Made by a program: the position numbers and the translations under genes. A DNA stretch of 64,000 nucleotides from Anabaena sp. UHCC 0204. Lineage in GTDB: Bacteria; Cyanobacteriota; Cyanobacteriia; Cyanobacteriales; Nostocaceae. The notes beneath the pieces are model-generated. The model was given only the letters and a program-made list of their open reading frames with translations. It ran no database searches and had not been told where the DNA came from. Positions 8,320-18,099 of this stretch are shown piece after piece. The DNA lies in assembly GCF_009711975.1 (NCBI RefSeq), contig NZ_VIKW01000005.1:136825-200824 (forward strand), written 5' to 3'. Within the stretch, counting starts at the first letter, position 1, and each line of letters starts with the position of its first letter.

Positions 8320-8697
8320 TCAATCTTCTCCTTGTCTGCGTCCTAGTTCATAGACACCAGCACCCATACAAGCAAGAATACCAATACTAATTCCCCAGCT
8401 ATTACCTAAACTTATATCTAAAATCCAGTTAGATAAACTACCAAATATTAGGAAAGGGAAAATGCTAAATAATGAAGCATAGAAGAAGTTTTGTGCTTCT
8501 CTAGCTTTGCGCGTCTTTTCAAATTCTGACTGACTGGTGTAGAGAGAACGTTCTGCAAAATTGAACCAGCGGTTGAGTTGTGTAATTACCCATTCTCTAG
8601 TTTGGGAAAAACCCAGATATAAAGCCAAAGCCCATAAACAAGCTCCGGCGATCGCAATCTTATCTAACTCAAAGCGAAAAGGCAATATATCAAACAT
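8320..8697 (-). CDS. small membrane protein, conserved in cyanobacteria
   Basis: 125 aa with three likely membrane segments: residues about 12-30 (IAIAGACLWALALYLGF), 73-92 (FFYASLFSIFPFLIFGSL) and 99-115 (GISIGILACMGAGVYEL). A charged amphipathic stretch (about 35-70) separates the first two. The function is unknown to me and no family motif is recognised. Transcribed towards petE, it is the last gene after the coaD/coiled-coil pair on the minus strand. Confidence 0.7.
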   Translation of the reverse strand: MFDILPFRFELDKIAIAGACLWALALYLGFSQTREWVITQLNRWFNFAERSLYTSQSEFEKTRKAREAQNFFYASLFSIFPFLIFGSLSNWILDISLGNSWGISIGILACMGAGVYELGRRQGED

Positions 8698-8835
8698 GGC
8701 ATTGGTTAACTCTCCAATTGCTAATTTTAGCTTTTATTCGCCGTTAAAGAGGTAATTATCAATATTATCTATTCCCTATTCCCTGTTCCCTGTTCCCTGT
8801 CAGCTTGCCATAGACAATTTTTAACACCAACCTAC

Positions 8836-9531
8836 TTATCTCTTTTTAGAATTATGTGCAGGCCGCTGTTGTGATTCATCTCCTCTTAATTGTTTGCGAC
8901 CATTAGTAATAATTTGTAGCATTTCTTGAATATCCTGCTCAATATTACCCAGAACGTTATCAGCGTATTTATCAGCACCATCTTCAATATCTTGAGCTTG
9001 AGCGATCGCAGTTTGGCGCATTTCCTCTAATTCTTGCTGACAGGCGCGACGCTTGCGTTCAATCTCTGTCAGGGTTTCCTGCATCATCGCTTCACAATCT
9101 TGCTGCACTTGTCGCCGTAATTGGTCAGCTTCCCGTTGAGCTTGTCTGATAATATCACTTTCCGCCAAAATTTGCGCTCGTTTGGCTTGGGCTACATCTA
9201 CAACCTGTTGTCCATATTCTTCAGCCTCTAGGAGAATTTCATCCTTTTGTTCCAAAATATCTAATGCTTCCTGGAACACTGATGGCAGAGAAAGGCGGAT
9301 AAAATCAAGTTGTTCAAGTAATTTATCTTCATCTATGAGAGTACGTCCCGTGAGTGGAATCCTCAAACTGGAGAGAACTATTTCCTCTAAGCGGTTGAGT
9401 TCCTGCTGAATATCTACCCCTCCAGCAGGTGTTGGCAGCCCATTTGGGGGAATTCCATTCACATACTCTCGTGGGGTAAGGTTATTTCCGTTGTGGTTGG
9501 ATTCGAGGCTAGAGATTTTTGGTTGTAGCAT
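8836..9531 (-). CDS. long coiled-coil protein, DivIVA/AtpF-like in character
   Basis: Up to 231 aa, dominated by Glu/Gln/Ala-rich helices from about residue 90 to 215 ([33 protein letters not shown]), a coiled coil of the kind seen in DivIVA or ATP synthase b-subunit-like proteins. The N-terminal 45 residues are Gly/Pro/Asn-rich. The ATG at 9531 lies 73 bases inside coaD; a GTG at 9462 would give a classic four-base GTGA overlap with the coaD stop and a 208-aa product, so the start is open. Overlap implies translational coupling with coaD. The role is unknown; structural or cell-division-related is a guess. Confidence 0.75.
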   Translation of the reverse strand: MLQPKISSLESNHNGNNLTPREYVNGIPPNGLPTPAGGVDIQQELNRLEEIVLSSLRIPLTGRTLIDEDKLLEQLDFIRLSLPSVFQEALDILEQKDEILLEAEEYGQQVVDVAQAKRAQILAESDIIRQAQREADQLRRQVQQDCEAMMQETLTEIERKRRACQQELEEMRQTAIAQAQDIEDGADKYADNVLGNIEQDIQEMLQIITNGRKQLRGDESQQRPAHNSKKR

Positions 9532-9992
9532 TGGTATATATCTAGGGCAATGTGTGGAGGAACAAGATGATCAACAGAGCCACCAAACCTGGCAATCTCT
9601 CGTACCACACTACTACTTAAAAAACTATACTCATTTGATGTTGCCAGAAAAACAGTCTCAATTTGAGTAGACAGTGTTTTATTGGTATGAGCCATTTGTA
9701 GCTCAATTTCAAAGTCAGAAACCGCTCTTAACCCCCGCAACAAAACTTGCGCTTGTTGCATTTGAGCATATTCTACGGTTAAACCATCAAAACTGTCTAC
9801 TCCCACATTTGGTAAATGTTTTGTAGCCAGAGTAATTTGTTCTAATCTTTGCTTTACTGTAAACAAGGGCATTTTATTAGGATTTCGTAGCACGGCAACT
9901 ATCACCCGTTCAAACAGACGACTACTGCGCTGTATGAGGTCTAGGTGTCCCAAGGTGATGGGATCGAAACTACCAGGATAAATAGCAATCAC
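9459..9992 (-). CDS. coaD: phosphopantetheine adenylyltransferase CoaD
   Basis: 177 aa. It transfers AMP from ATP to 4'-phosphopantetheine, the penultimate step of coenzyme A synthesis. The N-terminal [16 protein letters not shown] carries the (H/T)xGH nucleotidyltransferase motif; [19 protein letters not shown] and the SSSVVREIA block are also family marks. The C-terminus is about 15 residues longer than the enzyme core, and this tail overlaps the start of the downstream coiled-coil gene. Confidence 0.96.
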   Translation of the reverse strand: MIAIYPGSFDPITLGHLDLIQRSSRLFERVIVAVLRNPNKMPLFTVKQRLEQITLATKHLPNVGVDSFDGLTVEYAQMQQAQVLLRGLRAVSDFEIELQMAHTNKTLSTQIETVFLATSNEYSFLSSSVVREIARFGGSVDHLVPPHIALDIYQCYNQKSLASNPTTTEITLPHESM

Positions 9993-10133
9993 AATGTTAT
10001 TTTAGGTGATTATATTGACAGTTTTTTCGTAGAACTTAATTAAATCTAACATCTCCTGCTTCAGGATTGAGGATTAGTCGCTCAGACATACTATATTATT
10101 GTTTTTCATCCATACTCCTATAGGTAATTTCTC

Positions 10134-11009
10134 ATGGTACTGGATTTTTCTGTTCTGCCCTTAGGGTTTCAATTTACTTCTCCTGGTCCGATTCTAGTGA
10201 AAATTGGACCAATAGTTATTCGCTGGTATGGATTGTTAATAGCCTGTGCTGTATTAATTGGTGTTAGTCTTTCCCAGTATCTAGCCAAGCGTCGTCATGT
10301 AAATCCAGATTTAATCAGTGATTTATCAATTTGGCTAGTAATTGGTGCTATTCCCGCCGCCAGGTTATATTATGTTTTGTTTGAATGGTCAGAATACTCT
10401 CAAAACCCAGAACGGATCGTTGCAATTTGGCAAGGGGGTATTGCTATTCATGGGGCGATTATTGGCGGTGTGGTAGCGGCGCTCATCTTTGCTAAAATCA
10501 ATAAAGTTTCTTTTTGGCAATTGACTGATTTAGTTGCCCCTTCGTTAATTTTAGGGCAAGCAATTGGTCGGTGGGGAAATTTTTTCAACTCAGAAGCATT
10601 CGGAAGTCCCACAAATTTACCTTGGAAACTGTACATTCCCCCAGATCGTCGTCCTTTAGATTTAGTGAATTTTGAATATTTTCATCCCACTTTCTTATAT
10701 GAATCGCTGTGGAATTTAATGGTATTTGCCCTGCTACTAACTTTATTTTTTCGGGCTTTATCTAAAAAACCACGTTTAAAAGTAGGGACTTTATTTTTAG
10801 TTTATTGGATAGCTTATAGCTTAGGGCGGTTTTGGATTGAAGGTTTACGCACAGATAGCTTAATGCTCGGACCTTTACGGATGGCACAGATGATCAGTTT
10901 AGGGGGAATAACTTTAGGAGTAGTTGGTTTGGCGTGGTTGTATGTCATTAAGCGGCCTTTACCTGATGTTGTGCCTCCGTTATATGGAGAAAAAAATGCC
11001 CCAGAGTAA
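10134..11009 (+). CDS. lgt: prolipoprotein diacylglyceryl transferase Lgt
   Basis: 291 aa, about seven membrane helices. Lgt transfers diacylglycerol from phosphatidylglycerol to the lipobox Cys of prolipoproteins in the plasma membrane. Seen: [15 protein letters not shown], the [12 protein letters not shown] segment with the essential His, [16 protein letters not shown] (the Lgt signature region) and a C-terminal [12 protein letters not shown]. Length is normal. It is followed in the same direction by cobM. Confidence 0.96.
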   Translation: MVLDFSVLPLGFQFTSPGPILVKIGPIVIRWYGLLIACAVLIGVSLSQYLAKRRHVNPDLISDLSIWLVIGAIPAARLYYVLFEWSEYSQNPERIVAIWQGGIAIHGAIIGGVVAALIFAKINKVSFWQLTDLVAPSLILGQAIGRWGNFFNSEAFGSPTNLPWKLYIPPDRRPLDLVNFEYFHPTFLYESLWNLMVFALLLTLFFRALSKKPRLKVGTLFLVYWIAYSLGRFWIEGLRTDSLMLGPLRMAQMISLGGITLGVVGLAWLYVIKRPLPDVVPPLYGEKNAPE

Positions 11010-11020
11010 TTAATCTCTAG

Positions 11021-11097
11021 GGCTTAACCAGGGTGCATCTACCATTTATTTCTACTAGGGAAAGAGGGTGAATCCGGACGGGTACTGAGGAAAAGCC
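11021..11097 (+). promoter_or_regulatory. possible cobalamin riboswitch before cobM
   Basis: Between lgt and cobM, a segment contains in order GGTGCAT, AGGGAA, GGTGAATCC and CGGG, resembling the conserved blocks of cobalamin-sensing leaders, and is enclosed by a GGCTT/AAGCC stem (11021-11025 with 11093-11097). A run of A and T follows. The position just upstream of a corrin-ring methyltransferase gene fits. Some consensus bases are missing, so it may be a variant or chance. Confidence 0.45.
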
Positions 11098-11135
11098 AAA
11101 AAAACTTTTTTGTGGCGTTGTGAAGAGGAAATTTG

Positions 11136-11942
11136 ATGAGTGAATCTACTAATAATTTAAGTTCATCTAAGTATATAAATGCCTTAGAACCAGCGGTTTA
11201 TATTGTGGGGGCAGGTCCTGGAGATCCTGATTTATTAACGGTTAGAGCGCAAAAGTTGTTGGCTACGGCTGATGTAATTTTATTTGCAGATTCCTTGATT
11301 CCCGAACAAATTTTAGATGTTTGTCGTGGAGATGCGGAAATTGTGAAAACGGCAAATCGGACTTTAGAAGAAATTTTACCAATCATGGTGGCTGCGGTGC
11401 GATCGCATAAATCTGTCGTTAGACTGCATTCTGGTGATCCTAGTCTCTATAGTGCTATTCATGAACAAATGCAGCTATTAGCAGAGGCGGATATTCCGTT
11501 TGAAATCATTCCTGGTATCAGTGCATTTCAAGCCGCCGCAGCTAAACTTAAAATAGAGTTAACTGTTCCTGGTTTAGTACAAACTATCATCCTCACCCGC
11601 ATTAGTGGCCGCACCCACGTTCCTGCTACTGAAGAGTTAGCGTCTTTAGCGGCACATCATGCTAGTTTATGTTTATATCTCAGTGTGCGTCATATCACTG
11701 AAGCCCAAGCCAAATTGTTGGAATATTATAACCAGGATACTCCGGTAGCGATTTGCTATCGCTTAGGATGGCCAGATGAAAAAATTCGGGTTGTTCCTCT
11801 AGCACAAATGGCAAATTGTACTCATGAAGAACAATTAGTGCGGACTACACTTTATGTGATTAGCCCAGCATTATTACCAGTAAATGGACGTTCACGTTTA
11901 TATCATCCTGAACATAATCATTTATTCCGTTCATCACATTAA
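11136..11942 (+). CDS. cobM: precorrin-4 C11-methyltransferase CobM
   Basis: 268 aa. A SAM-dependent methyltransferase of the corrin pathway that methylates C11 of precorrin-4. Tetrapyrrole methylase marks: VYIVGAGPGDPDLLTVRA at the N-terminus, VRLHSGDPSLYSAIHEQ and a PGISAFQAAAA block. ATG at 11136 is preferred to a TTG one codon earlier; a GAAGAGGAA Shine-Dalgarno precedes it. A leader resembling a cobalamin riboswitch lies upstream. cobK, another step of the pathway, is at 32,588-33,352. Confidence 0.94.
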   Translation: MSESTNNLSSSKYINALEPAVYIVGAGPGDPDLLTVRAQKLLATADVILFADSLIPEQILDVCRGDAEIVKTANRTLEEILPIMVAAVRSHKSVVRLHSGDPSLYSAIHEQMQLLAEADIPFEIIPGISAFQAAAAKLKIELTVPGLVQTIILTRISGRTHVPATEELASLAAHHASLCLYLSVRHITEAQAKLLEYYNQDTPVAICYRLGWPDEKIRVVPLAQMANCTHEEQLVRTTLYVISPALLPVNGRSRLYHPEHNHLFRSSH

Positions 11943-12047
11943 GTAGGTGAAAAATTAGATGGTTGAGGATACATATTTTCACTACTTTGGTAGTTGCGAT
12001 AAAATTGAATCCAATAAATACAAATTTAGCAATTTAAAATCCTGATT

Positions 12048-12401
12048 ATGCCATTAATTAAAGTCCAAACTTCTGTTTCTAATCCTGAAAAATCTCAGGT
12101 TGAATCTATGCTCAAGGTTCTCTCCGCTAAGTTAGCTAAACATACGGGTAAACCAGAATCCTATGTGATGACAGCTTTTGAAGCCGGAGTTCCCATGACT
12201 TTTGCTGGTACTACAGAACCAGTTTGCTATATAGAAATTAAGAGTGTGGGAACAATGAAACCTGAGCAAACTAAAGCAATGAGTCAGGATTTTTGTCAGG
12301 AAATTAATCAATTTTTGAATATACCTAAAAACCGCATTTATTTAGAATTTTCAGATGCTCAAGGCTCAATGTGGGGTTGGAATAGCACAACTTTTGGCTA
12401 G
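12048..12401 (+). CDS. MIF-family tautomerase-like protein
   Basis: 117 aa, the usual size of the macrophage migration inhibitory factor/phenylpyruvate tautomerase family. Pro2, which becomes the catalytic N-terminal proline after Met removal, is present (MPLIKVQTSV), and the C-terminal NIPKNRIYLEFSDAQGSMWG matches the family. Known relatives tautomerise keto-enol substrates such as phenylpyruvate; the physiological substrate in cyanobacteria is not known. It stands alone. Confidence 0.88.
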   Translation: MPLIKVQTSVSNPEKSQVESMLKVLSAKLAKHTGKPESYVMTAFEAGVPMTFAGTTEPVCYIEIKSVGTMKPEQTKAMSQDFCQEINQFLNIPKNRIYLEFSDAQGSMWGWNSTTFG

Positions 12402-12633
12402 ATTTTGATCAAAGTTTATCGAGTTAAACAATTTTTGATTTTGGGTAGCATAATTCAAAATCAAAAGCGCATTTTTTTCTATTACCTCCTATAGCTCCAA
12501 CAGGATTCGTAGGTAATTTACAGCAGATTGCAGGTAAATGAGGTACACAAGTTAAGAATTAAGCCATATATAAAAATACATTCAACCCAGTTAATATTTC
12601 CCTGTTCACTGCTGTAATTCTGATTTTATCCTT

Positions 12634-15600
12634 ATGAGCAAAAGCAATATCTGTGCAATTACTATTCCTGGTTATAAAATTACTGAACTCATCTATGCTA
12701 GTGAAAAAACTACAGTTTATCGTGGTGAACAAGAAAAAAACCAGACTCCAGTTATTATCAAAATTCTCAACTCACAATATCCCCGGTTGCAGGATTTAAT
12801 TGCTTTTAAAAATCAGTTTGCTATTAGTCAACAAATTGATCATCCAAATATTATTAAATGTTATGGTTTAGAAAAATATGGCAATAGTTATGCTCTGGTT
12901 TTAGAAGATTTTCAAGGTATATCTTTGAGTGAATATGCTAATTATCAAAGTTTAGATTTAATCTCTTTTTTACCCATTGCGATCGCAATTACCAAAGCTT
13001 TAGAATTCCTATATGATCATAAAATTATTCACAAAGATATTAAGCCTAAAAATATTACAATTAATTCTCAAACGCAGCAAATTAAGCTGATAGATTTTAG
13101 TATTTCTTCCCTATTACCCAAAGAAACTGCGGATATCAAAAACCCAGAAGTGTTAGCAGGGACACTTACTTATATGTCTCCTGAACAAACAGGAAGAATG
13201 AATAGAGGGATAGATTACCGCACAGATTTTTATTCTTTGGGAGTGACTTTTTATGAATTACTCACCGGAAAATTACCTTTTTATAGTCAAAATCATTTAG
13301 AATTGGTATATTGTCATCTTGCAAAAGAACCGATTAATCCTAGAGAAATTAATCCACAAATTCCGCCAATTATGGCAGATATGATTTTGAAATTAATGGC
13401 AAAAAACCCTGATGAAAGATATCAAACAGCCAGAGGAATTAGACATGATTTAGAAATATGTCAACAAATGTTATTAATGCAGGGAGAAATTAGTAATTTT
13501 AAATTAGCAGAAAAAGATATATGCGATCGCTTTTTGATTCCAGAAAAGCTTTATGGTAGAGAACAGGAAATTATTACCTTACTAAATACTTTTAAAAATG
13601 TCAGTGCTGGGAATACAGAATTAATGTTAGTAGCAGGTTTTTCTGGTATTGGTAAAACTGCTGTTGTTAATGAAGTTCATAAACCAATTGTGCGGGAAAA
13701 AGGTTACTTTATTTCTGGTAAATATGATCAATTCCAACGAAATATTCCTTTTTCGGCCTTATTACAAGCATTTCGTAGTTTCATGACACAACTCCTCACT
13801 GAAAATACAAATCAGTTAGAAGACTGGAAAATGAAAATTTTATCAGCATTAGGAGAACAAGGAAAGGTAATTATTGATGTTATCCCTGAACTAGAAAATA
13901 TTATTGGCCAACAACCGTCAGTTCCAGAACTGACAGGTAATGCTTCCGAAAATCGCTTTAATTTACTATTTGGTAAATTTATTCAGATATTCGCTACTAG
14001 TGAACATCCATTAGTAATTTTCTTAGATGATTTACAATGGGCTGATATAGCTTCTTTGAAATTAATCAAATTATTAATGAGTGCAAAAGACACCAAATAT
14101 TTATTATTAATTGGAGCATATAGAGATAATGAAGTCAAGCCCGGACACCCTTTAGTCATGACTTTAGATGATATTCGACAAGCGAATGTCACCGTTCATG
14201 AAATCAGGTTACAACCTTTAGATAAATCCCATCTGCGGCTATTAATTACAGATACTCTAATTTGTTCAGAAGCACATACTGAATCTCTCATTGAATTACT
14301 TTTAAAGACAACTCAAGGGAATCCATTTTTTACAAATCAATTATTAAAATCACTGCATGAAGATGGATTAATTGTTTTTAATTCTAGTCTAGGTTATTGG
14401 AAGTGTGATATTAATGCAGCCAAAGCTTTATATCATAATGAAGATGTTGTTAATTTTCTAAAAAACCAGTTAAAGAAATTATCTAAAAATACTCAAAATA
14501 TCTTAAAAGTAGCTGCTTGTATTGGTAATAAATTTGATTTATATACTTTGTCTATAGTCTGCGAAAAATCCCAAATCCAAATAGCATCTGAGTTATGGAA
14601 TGCTTTACAAGAAGAATTAATTATCTCTCAAAATGAAGTTTATAAATTTTTTACAGATGATGAAGAATCATCATTAAATATTTTTGACTCAAATTTAACA
14701 GCTAATAGTAATGAATCAATTATAGTTCAATATAAATTTCTTCATGATAGAGTTCAGCAAGCAGCTTATTCATTAATTTCTGATGAAGATAAACCAGCAA
14801 CACACTTAAAAATAGGTCAATTGCTGTTAAAAGATAGCAGTTCTGAGGAAGGGGAAGAAAAGATATTTGAGATAGTTAATCAGTTAAATATGGGGATAAA
14901 ATTAATTTCCAATCAGTTAGATAGATATGAATTAGCTAAATTAAACTTAATTGCTGGTTGTAAAGCTAAATCTTCAACTGCTTATGAAGCTGCTGTCAGA
15001 TATTTAAAAGTAGGTTTAGAACTTTTAGCAGCAGATAGTTGGGAATATCAGTATGAATTAACTTTAAATCTTTATATTGAAGCTGTAGAAGCAGAATATT
15101 TAAACATTAATTTTGAGCAAGCAGAAATATATATAGAAGCAGTTAAGCAAAATGCTAATAGTCTGATTGATCAAGTAAAAGTGTATGAAGCACAAATACA
15201 AATATATATGGCTCAAGTGCAAATACAACAAGCAATTGAGACAGGTTTAACTTTAGTAAACTTGCTGGGAGTGAATTTAGAAACAACACCTCCACTTAAC
15301 TTAAATGTTGATGATTTAATCAACTTACCGGAGATGATAGCTGCTGATAAACTTGCTGTCATGCGGATTTTAACTAATATGACTGCTGCTAGTTATTTTG
15401 TTGATCCAAAACTATTTCCAGCTATTATATTTACAATGATTCATCTATCTGTGAAATATGGTAATTCTCCATTTTCTGCTCATGGATATGTGAATTATGG
15501 TTTATTATTGTGCGGTTTCTTTGCGGATATTGAAACTGGATACCGTTATGGTGAATTGGCTTTAAGTATATTAGATAAATTTGATGCTAGAAGTATTGAA

Positions 15601-18048
15601 TGCCGAGTTTTAGTGATGTGGAATAGTAATATTCTCCCTTGGAAACAACATTTGCGAAAAACAATAACTAGTTTACAAGAGGGTTTACAAAGTGGAATGG
15701 AAACTGGAGATATAGAATACTTTGGTTACTGTTGTGCAATGTATGATATAAATATGCTCCTTAGTGGTAAAAATTTATCTTATCTATTTGAGAATTTAAA
15801 AAATCATATCCTTTTAATGTATAGCATCAAGCAAGAAGGCACAGTGCTGCTTCATAAAATATGGTATCAGCTAGTTTTTAATTTTTCAGAAATTAATGAA
15901 AATAAACAAATATTTGATGGTGATATTTTTGATGAATCAGAATTATTACCAATTCTTATAGAAACTCAAGCTTCCACCACACTCTTTTCATTATATTTAG
16001 CAAAAACCATATATTATTACTTCTTTGGTTTCACAAATATTGCTGTTGATAATTCCATCAAAGGTGGAGAATATTTGCAATTTGTTGTTGGACAAGTGAC
16101 AATTAGTCAATATAATTTTTACTATTCTTTATCACTTTTAGCTGAATATCCTTATCAGTCTGCAAGTGAACAAAAACGATTTTTAGAAAAAATTCTATCT
16201 AATCAAGAACAAATGAAAAATTGGGCTAATTACGCCCCCATGAATTATCAACATAAATATGAATTGGTAGAAGCAGAAAAAGCCAGAGTATTAGGAAATA
16301 ATTGGCAAGCAATGGAGCTTTATGATCAAGCAATTGCGGGAGCTAAGGAAAATAAATATATTCAAGAGGAAGCACTAGCTAATGAACTAGCAGCTAAATT
16401 TTACCTGGGTTGTAATAAAGAAAAAATTGCTAAAGCTTACTTAATAGATGCTTATTATTGTTATGCTAATTGGGGAGCGAAGGTAAAAATTGAAAATTTG
16501 GAAACAACCTATCCTCAATTACTTGAACCTATCATTAATCAAACAAAAACTAAATTAACAGAAGGTGAAGTAAGTACCCTTATTAGTAAACCTAGTTTGA
16601 CAGGTGTTTCTGCATTATTAGATTTAGAAACTGTGACTAAAGCCTCTTTAGCAATTTCTTCAGAAATTCAGATAGACAAGTTATTACATACTCTCATGCA
16701 GATGATATCAGAAAATGTTGCTGCTAATAAATCTGCGTTAATTTTGCAAAAAGAGGGAAATTTAGTCTTGGTAGCTCAATGTATAAATGAGCATGAATAT
16801 GAATTATCGAATACACCAATTAACAATTGTCAATATTTACCTTTAAGTATTATTAATTATGTTGCTCATACGCAAAAATATTTGCTAATTAGCAATGTCA
16901 AAGATTCTCCAGAATTTGCTCATGATTTATATATTATTCAATATCAACCAAAATCTATCCTCTGTACTCCTATTTTGAATAAAGGGGAATTAATCGGTAT
17001 CATTTATTTAGAGAACAATCTAACTGTAGGAGCTTTTACCACTGAAAGATTGAGAATATTAAATTTGCTATCTTCCCAAGCTGCTATTTCTCTAGAAAAT
17101 GCTCAACTCTATAGGAGTTTAGAGGAAAAAGTTACACAAAGAACTCAGGAATTAAATGAAAAGAATCAGCATTTAGAAGAAGCAATGTATGAATTAAAAA
17201 CCACACAATCTCAACTTATTCAAACAGAGAAAATGTCCAGTTTAGGACAAATGGTTGCAGGTATTGCCCATGAAATTAATAATCCGGTAAATTTTATCTA
17301 TGCTAATGTTGAACACGCCAGCAATTATATTGAATTTATGATCAATATGCTGAATATATATCAACAGGAATATCCTCATCCTTCAGCTATTATTGAAAAC
17401 TATAAAAAAGAGCATGATTTTGATTTTATCATGCAAGATTTACCGAAAATTCTCAATTCAATGATGGTAGGTTCAGAACGAATTCGCAAGATAGTTTTAG
17501 GTTTACGTAATTTTTCTCGTCTTGATGAATCAGCCATGAAACCTGTAGATATCCATGAAGGAATTGATAGTACATTAATGATTTTACAACCTCGATTCCA
17601 AGAAAAATTAGGCTATTCTAATCAGATAGTAATTAAAAATTATGGTGATATTCCCTTAGTTCAATGTTATGCTTCCCAATTGAACCAGGTATTTATGAAT
17701 ATCATTAGTAATGCAATTGATGTTCTGAAACAGCAGCAGGAAAATTCATCTCAAGTAGAACAAAAAAATAATTCTAGCCAAATTATGATTAGTACCCAAG
17801 TTGTTAATGATAATTGGGTACAAATTGCCATTAAAGATAATGGTATGGGCATAAATCCCGAAGTTAGACAACGCATATTTGATCCTTTTTTCACCACCAA
17901 ACCTGTAGGAGAAGGAACAGGTTTAGGATTATCAATTAGTTATCAAATCATCGTAGATAAACACGGTGGTAAATTAGATTGTATTTCTGCACCCGGAAAA
18001 GGAACAGAATTTATCATTGAAATTCCCATTAAACTACATCAACAATAA
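12634..18048 (+). CDS. Ser/Thr kinase - ATPase - GAF - histidine kinase fusion
   Basis: 1804 aa signalling giant. Order: Ser/Thr protein kinase domain (about 10-280; catalytic loop HKDIKPKN at residue 133), AAA/STAND-like ATPase with Walker A GFSGIGKT (about 335-342) and a FLDDLQWAD Walker B, a long helical TPR-like region (about 700-1320), a GAF domain (about 1345-1500), a coiled coil, then HisKA with GIAHEINNP (His1546) and a HATPase with NGMGIN and GTGLGLSIS. In the kinase the DFG triad reads DFS (LIDFSISSL). This architecture is known in filamentous cyanobacteria and some other multicellular bacteria. Stimulus and partners cannot be read. Expression stands alone; it converges with the DUF1611 gene. 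Confidence 0.93.
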   Translation: MSKSNICAITIPGYKITELIYASEKTTVYRGEQEKNQTPVIIKILNSQYPRLQDLIAFKNQFAISQQIDHPNIIKCYGLEKYGNSYALVLEDFQGISLSEYANYQSLDLISFLPIAIAITKALEFLYDHKIIHKDIKPKNITINSQTQQIKLIDFSISSLLPKETADIKNPEVLAGTLTYMSPEQTGRMNRGIDYRTDFYSLGVTFYELLTGKLPFYSQNHLELVYCHLAKEPINPREINPQIPPIMADMILKLMAKNPDERYQTARGIRHDLEICQQMLLMQGEISNFKLAEKDICDRFLIPEKLYGREQEIITLLNTFKNVSAGNTELMLVAGFSGIGKTAVVNEVHKPIVREKGYFISGKYDQFQRNIPFSALLQAFRSFMTQLLTENTNQLEDWKMKILSALGEQGKVIIDVIPELENIIGQQPSVPELTGNASENRFNLLFGKFIQIFATSEHPLVIFLDDLQWADIASLKLIKLLMSAKDTKYLLLIGAYRDNEVKPGHPLVMTLDDIRQANVTVHEIRLQPLDKSHLRLLITDTLICSEAHTESLIELLLKTTQGNPFFTNQLLKSLHEDGLIVFNSSLGYWKCDINAAKALYHNEDVVNFLKNQLKKLSKNTQNILKVAACIGNKFDLYTLSIVCEKSQIQIASELWNALQEELIISQNEVYKFFTDDEESSLNIFDSNLTANSNESIIVQYKFLHDRVQQAAYSLISDEDKPATHLKIGQLLLKDSSSEEGEEKIFEIVNQLNMGIKLISNQLDRYELAKLNLIAGCKAKSSTAYEAAVRYLKVGLELLAADSWEYQYELTLNLYIEAVEAEYLNINFEQAEIYIEAVKQNANSLIDQVKVYEAQIQIYMAQVQIQQAIETGLTLVNLLGVNLETTPPLNLNVDDLINLPEMIAADKLAVMRILTNMTAASYFVDPKLFPAIIFTMIHLSVKYGNSPFSAHGYVNYGLLLCGFFADIETGYRYGELALSILDKFDARSIECRVLVMWNSNILPWKQHLRKTITSLQEGLQSGMETGDIEYFGYCCAMYDINMLLSGKNLSYLFENLKNHILLMYSIKQEGTVLLHKIWYQLVFNFSEINENKQIFDGDIFDESELLPILIETQASTTLFSLYLAKTIYYYFFGFTNIAVDNSIKGGEYLQFVVGQVTISQYNFYYSLSLLAEYPYQSASEQKRFLEKILSNQEQMKNWANYAPMNYQHKYELVEAEKARVLGNNWQAMELYDQAIAGAKENKYIQEEALANELAAKFYLGCNKEKIAKAYLIDAYYCYANWGAKVKIENLETTYPQLLEPIINQTKTKLTEGEVSTLISKPSLTGVSALLDLETVTKASLAISSEIQIDKLLHTLMQMISENVAANKSALILQKEGNLVLVAQCINEHEYELSNTPINNCQYLPLSIINYVAHTQKYLLISNVKDSPEFAHDLYIIQYQPKSILCTPILNKGELIGIIYLENNLTVGAFTTERLRILNLLSSQAAISLENAQLYRSLEEKVTQRTQELNEKNQHLEEAMYELKTTQSQLIQTEKMSSLGQMVAGIAHEINNPVNFIYANVEHASNYIEFMINMLNIYQQEYPHPSAIIENYKKEHDFDFIMQDLPKILNSMMVGSERIRKIVLGLRNFSRLDESAMKPVDIHEGIDSTLMILQPRFQEKLGYSNQIVIKNYGDIPLVQCYASQLNQVFMNIISNAIDVLKQQQENSSQVEQKNNSSQIMISTQVVNDNWVQIAIKDNGMGINPEVRQRIFDPFFTTKPVGEGTGLGLSISYQIIVDKHGGKLDCISAPGKGTEFIIEIPIKLHQQ

Positions 18049-18099
18049 AACTTCTACTCTTTGCGCCTGGAGCGTCTCTGCGTGCAGAAAATCTTACAT

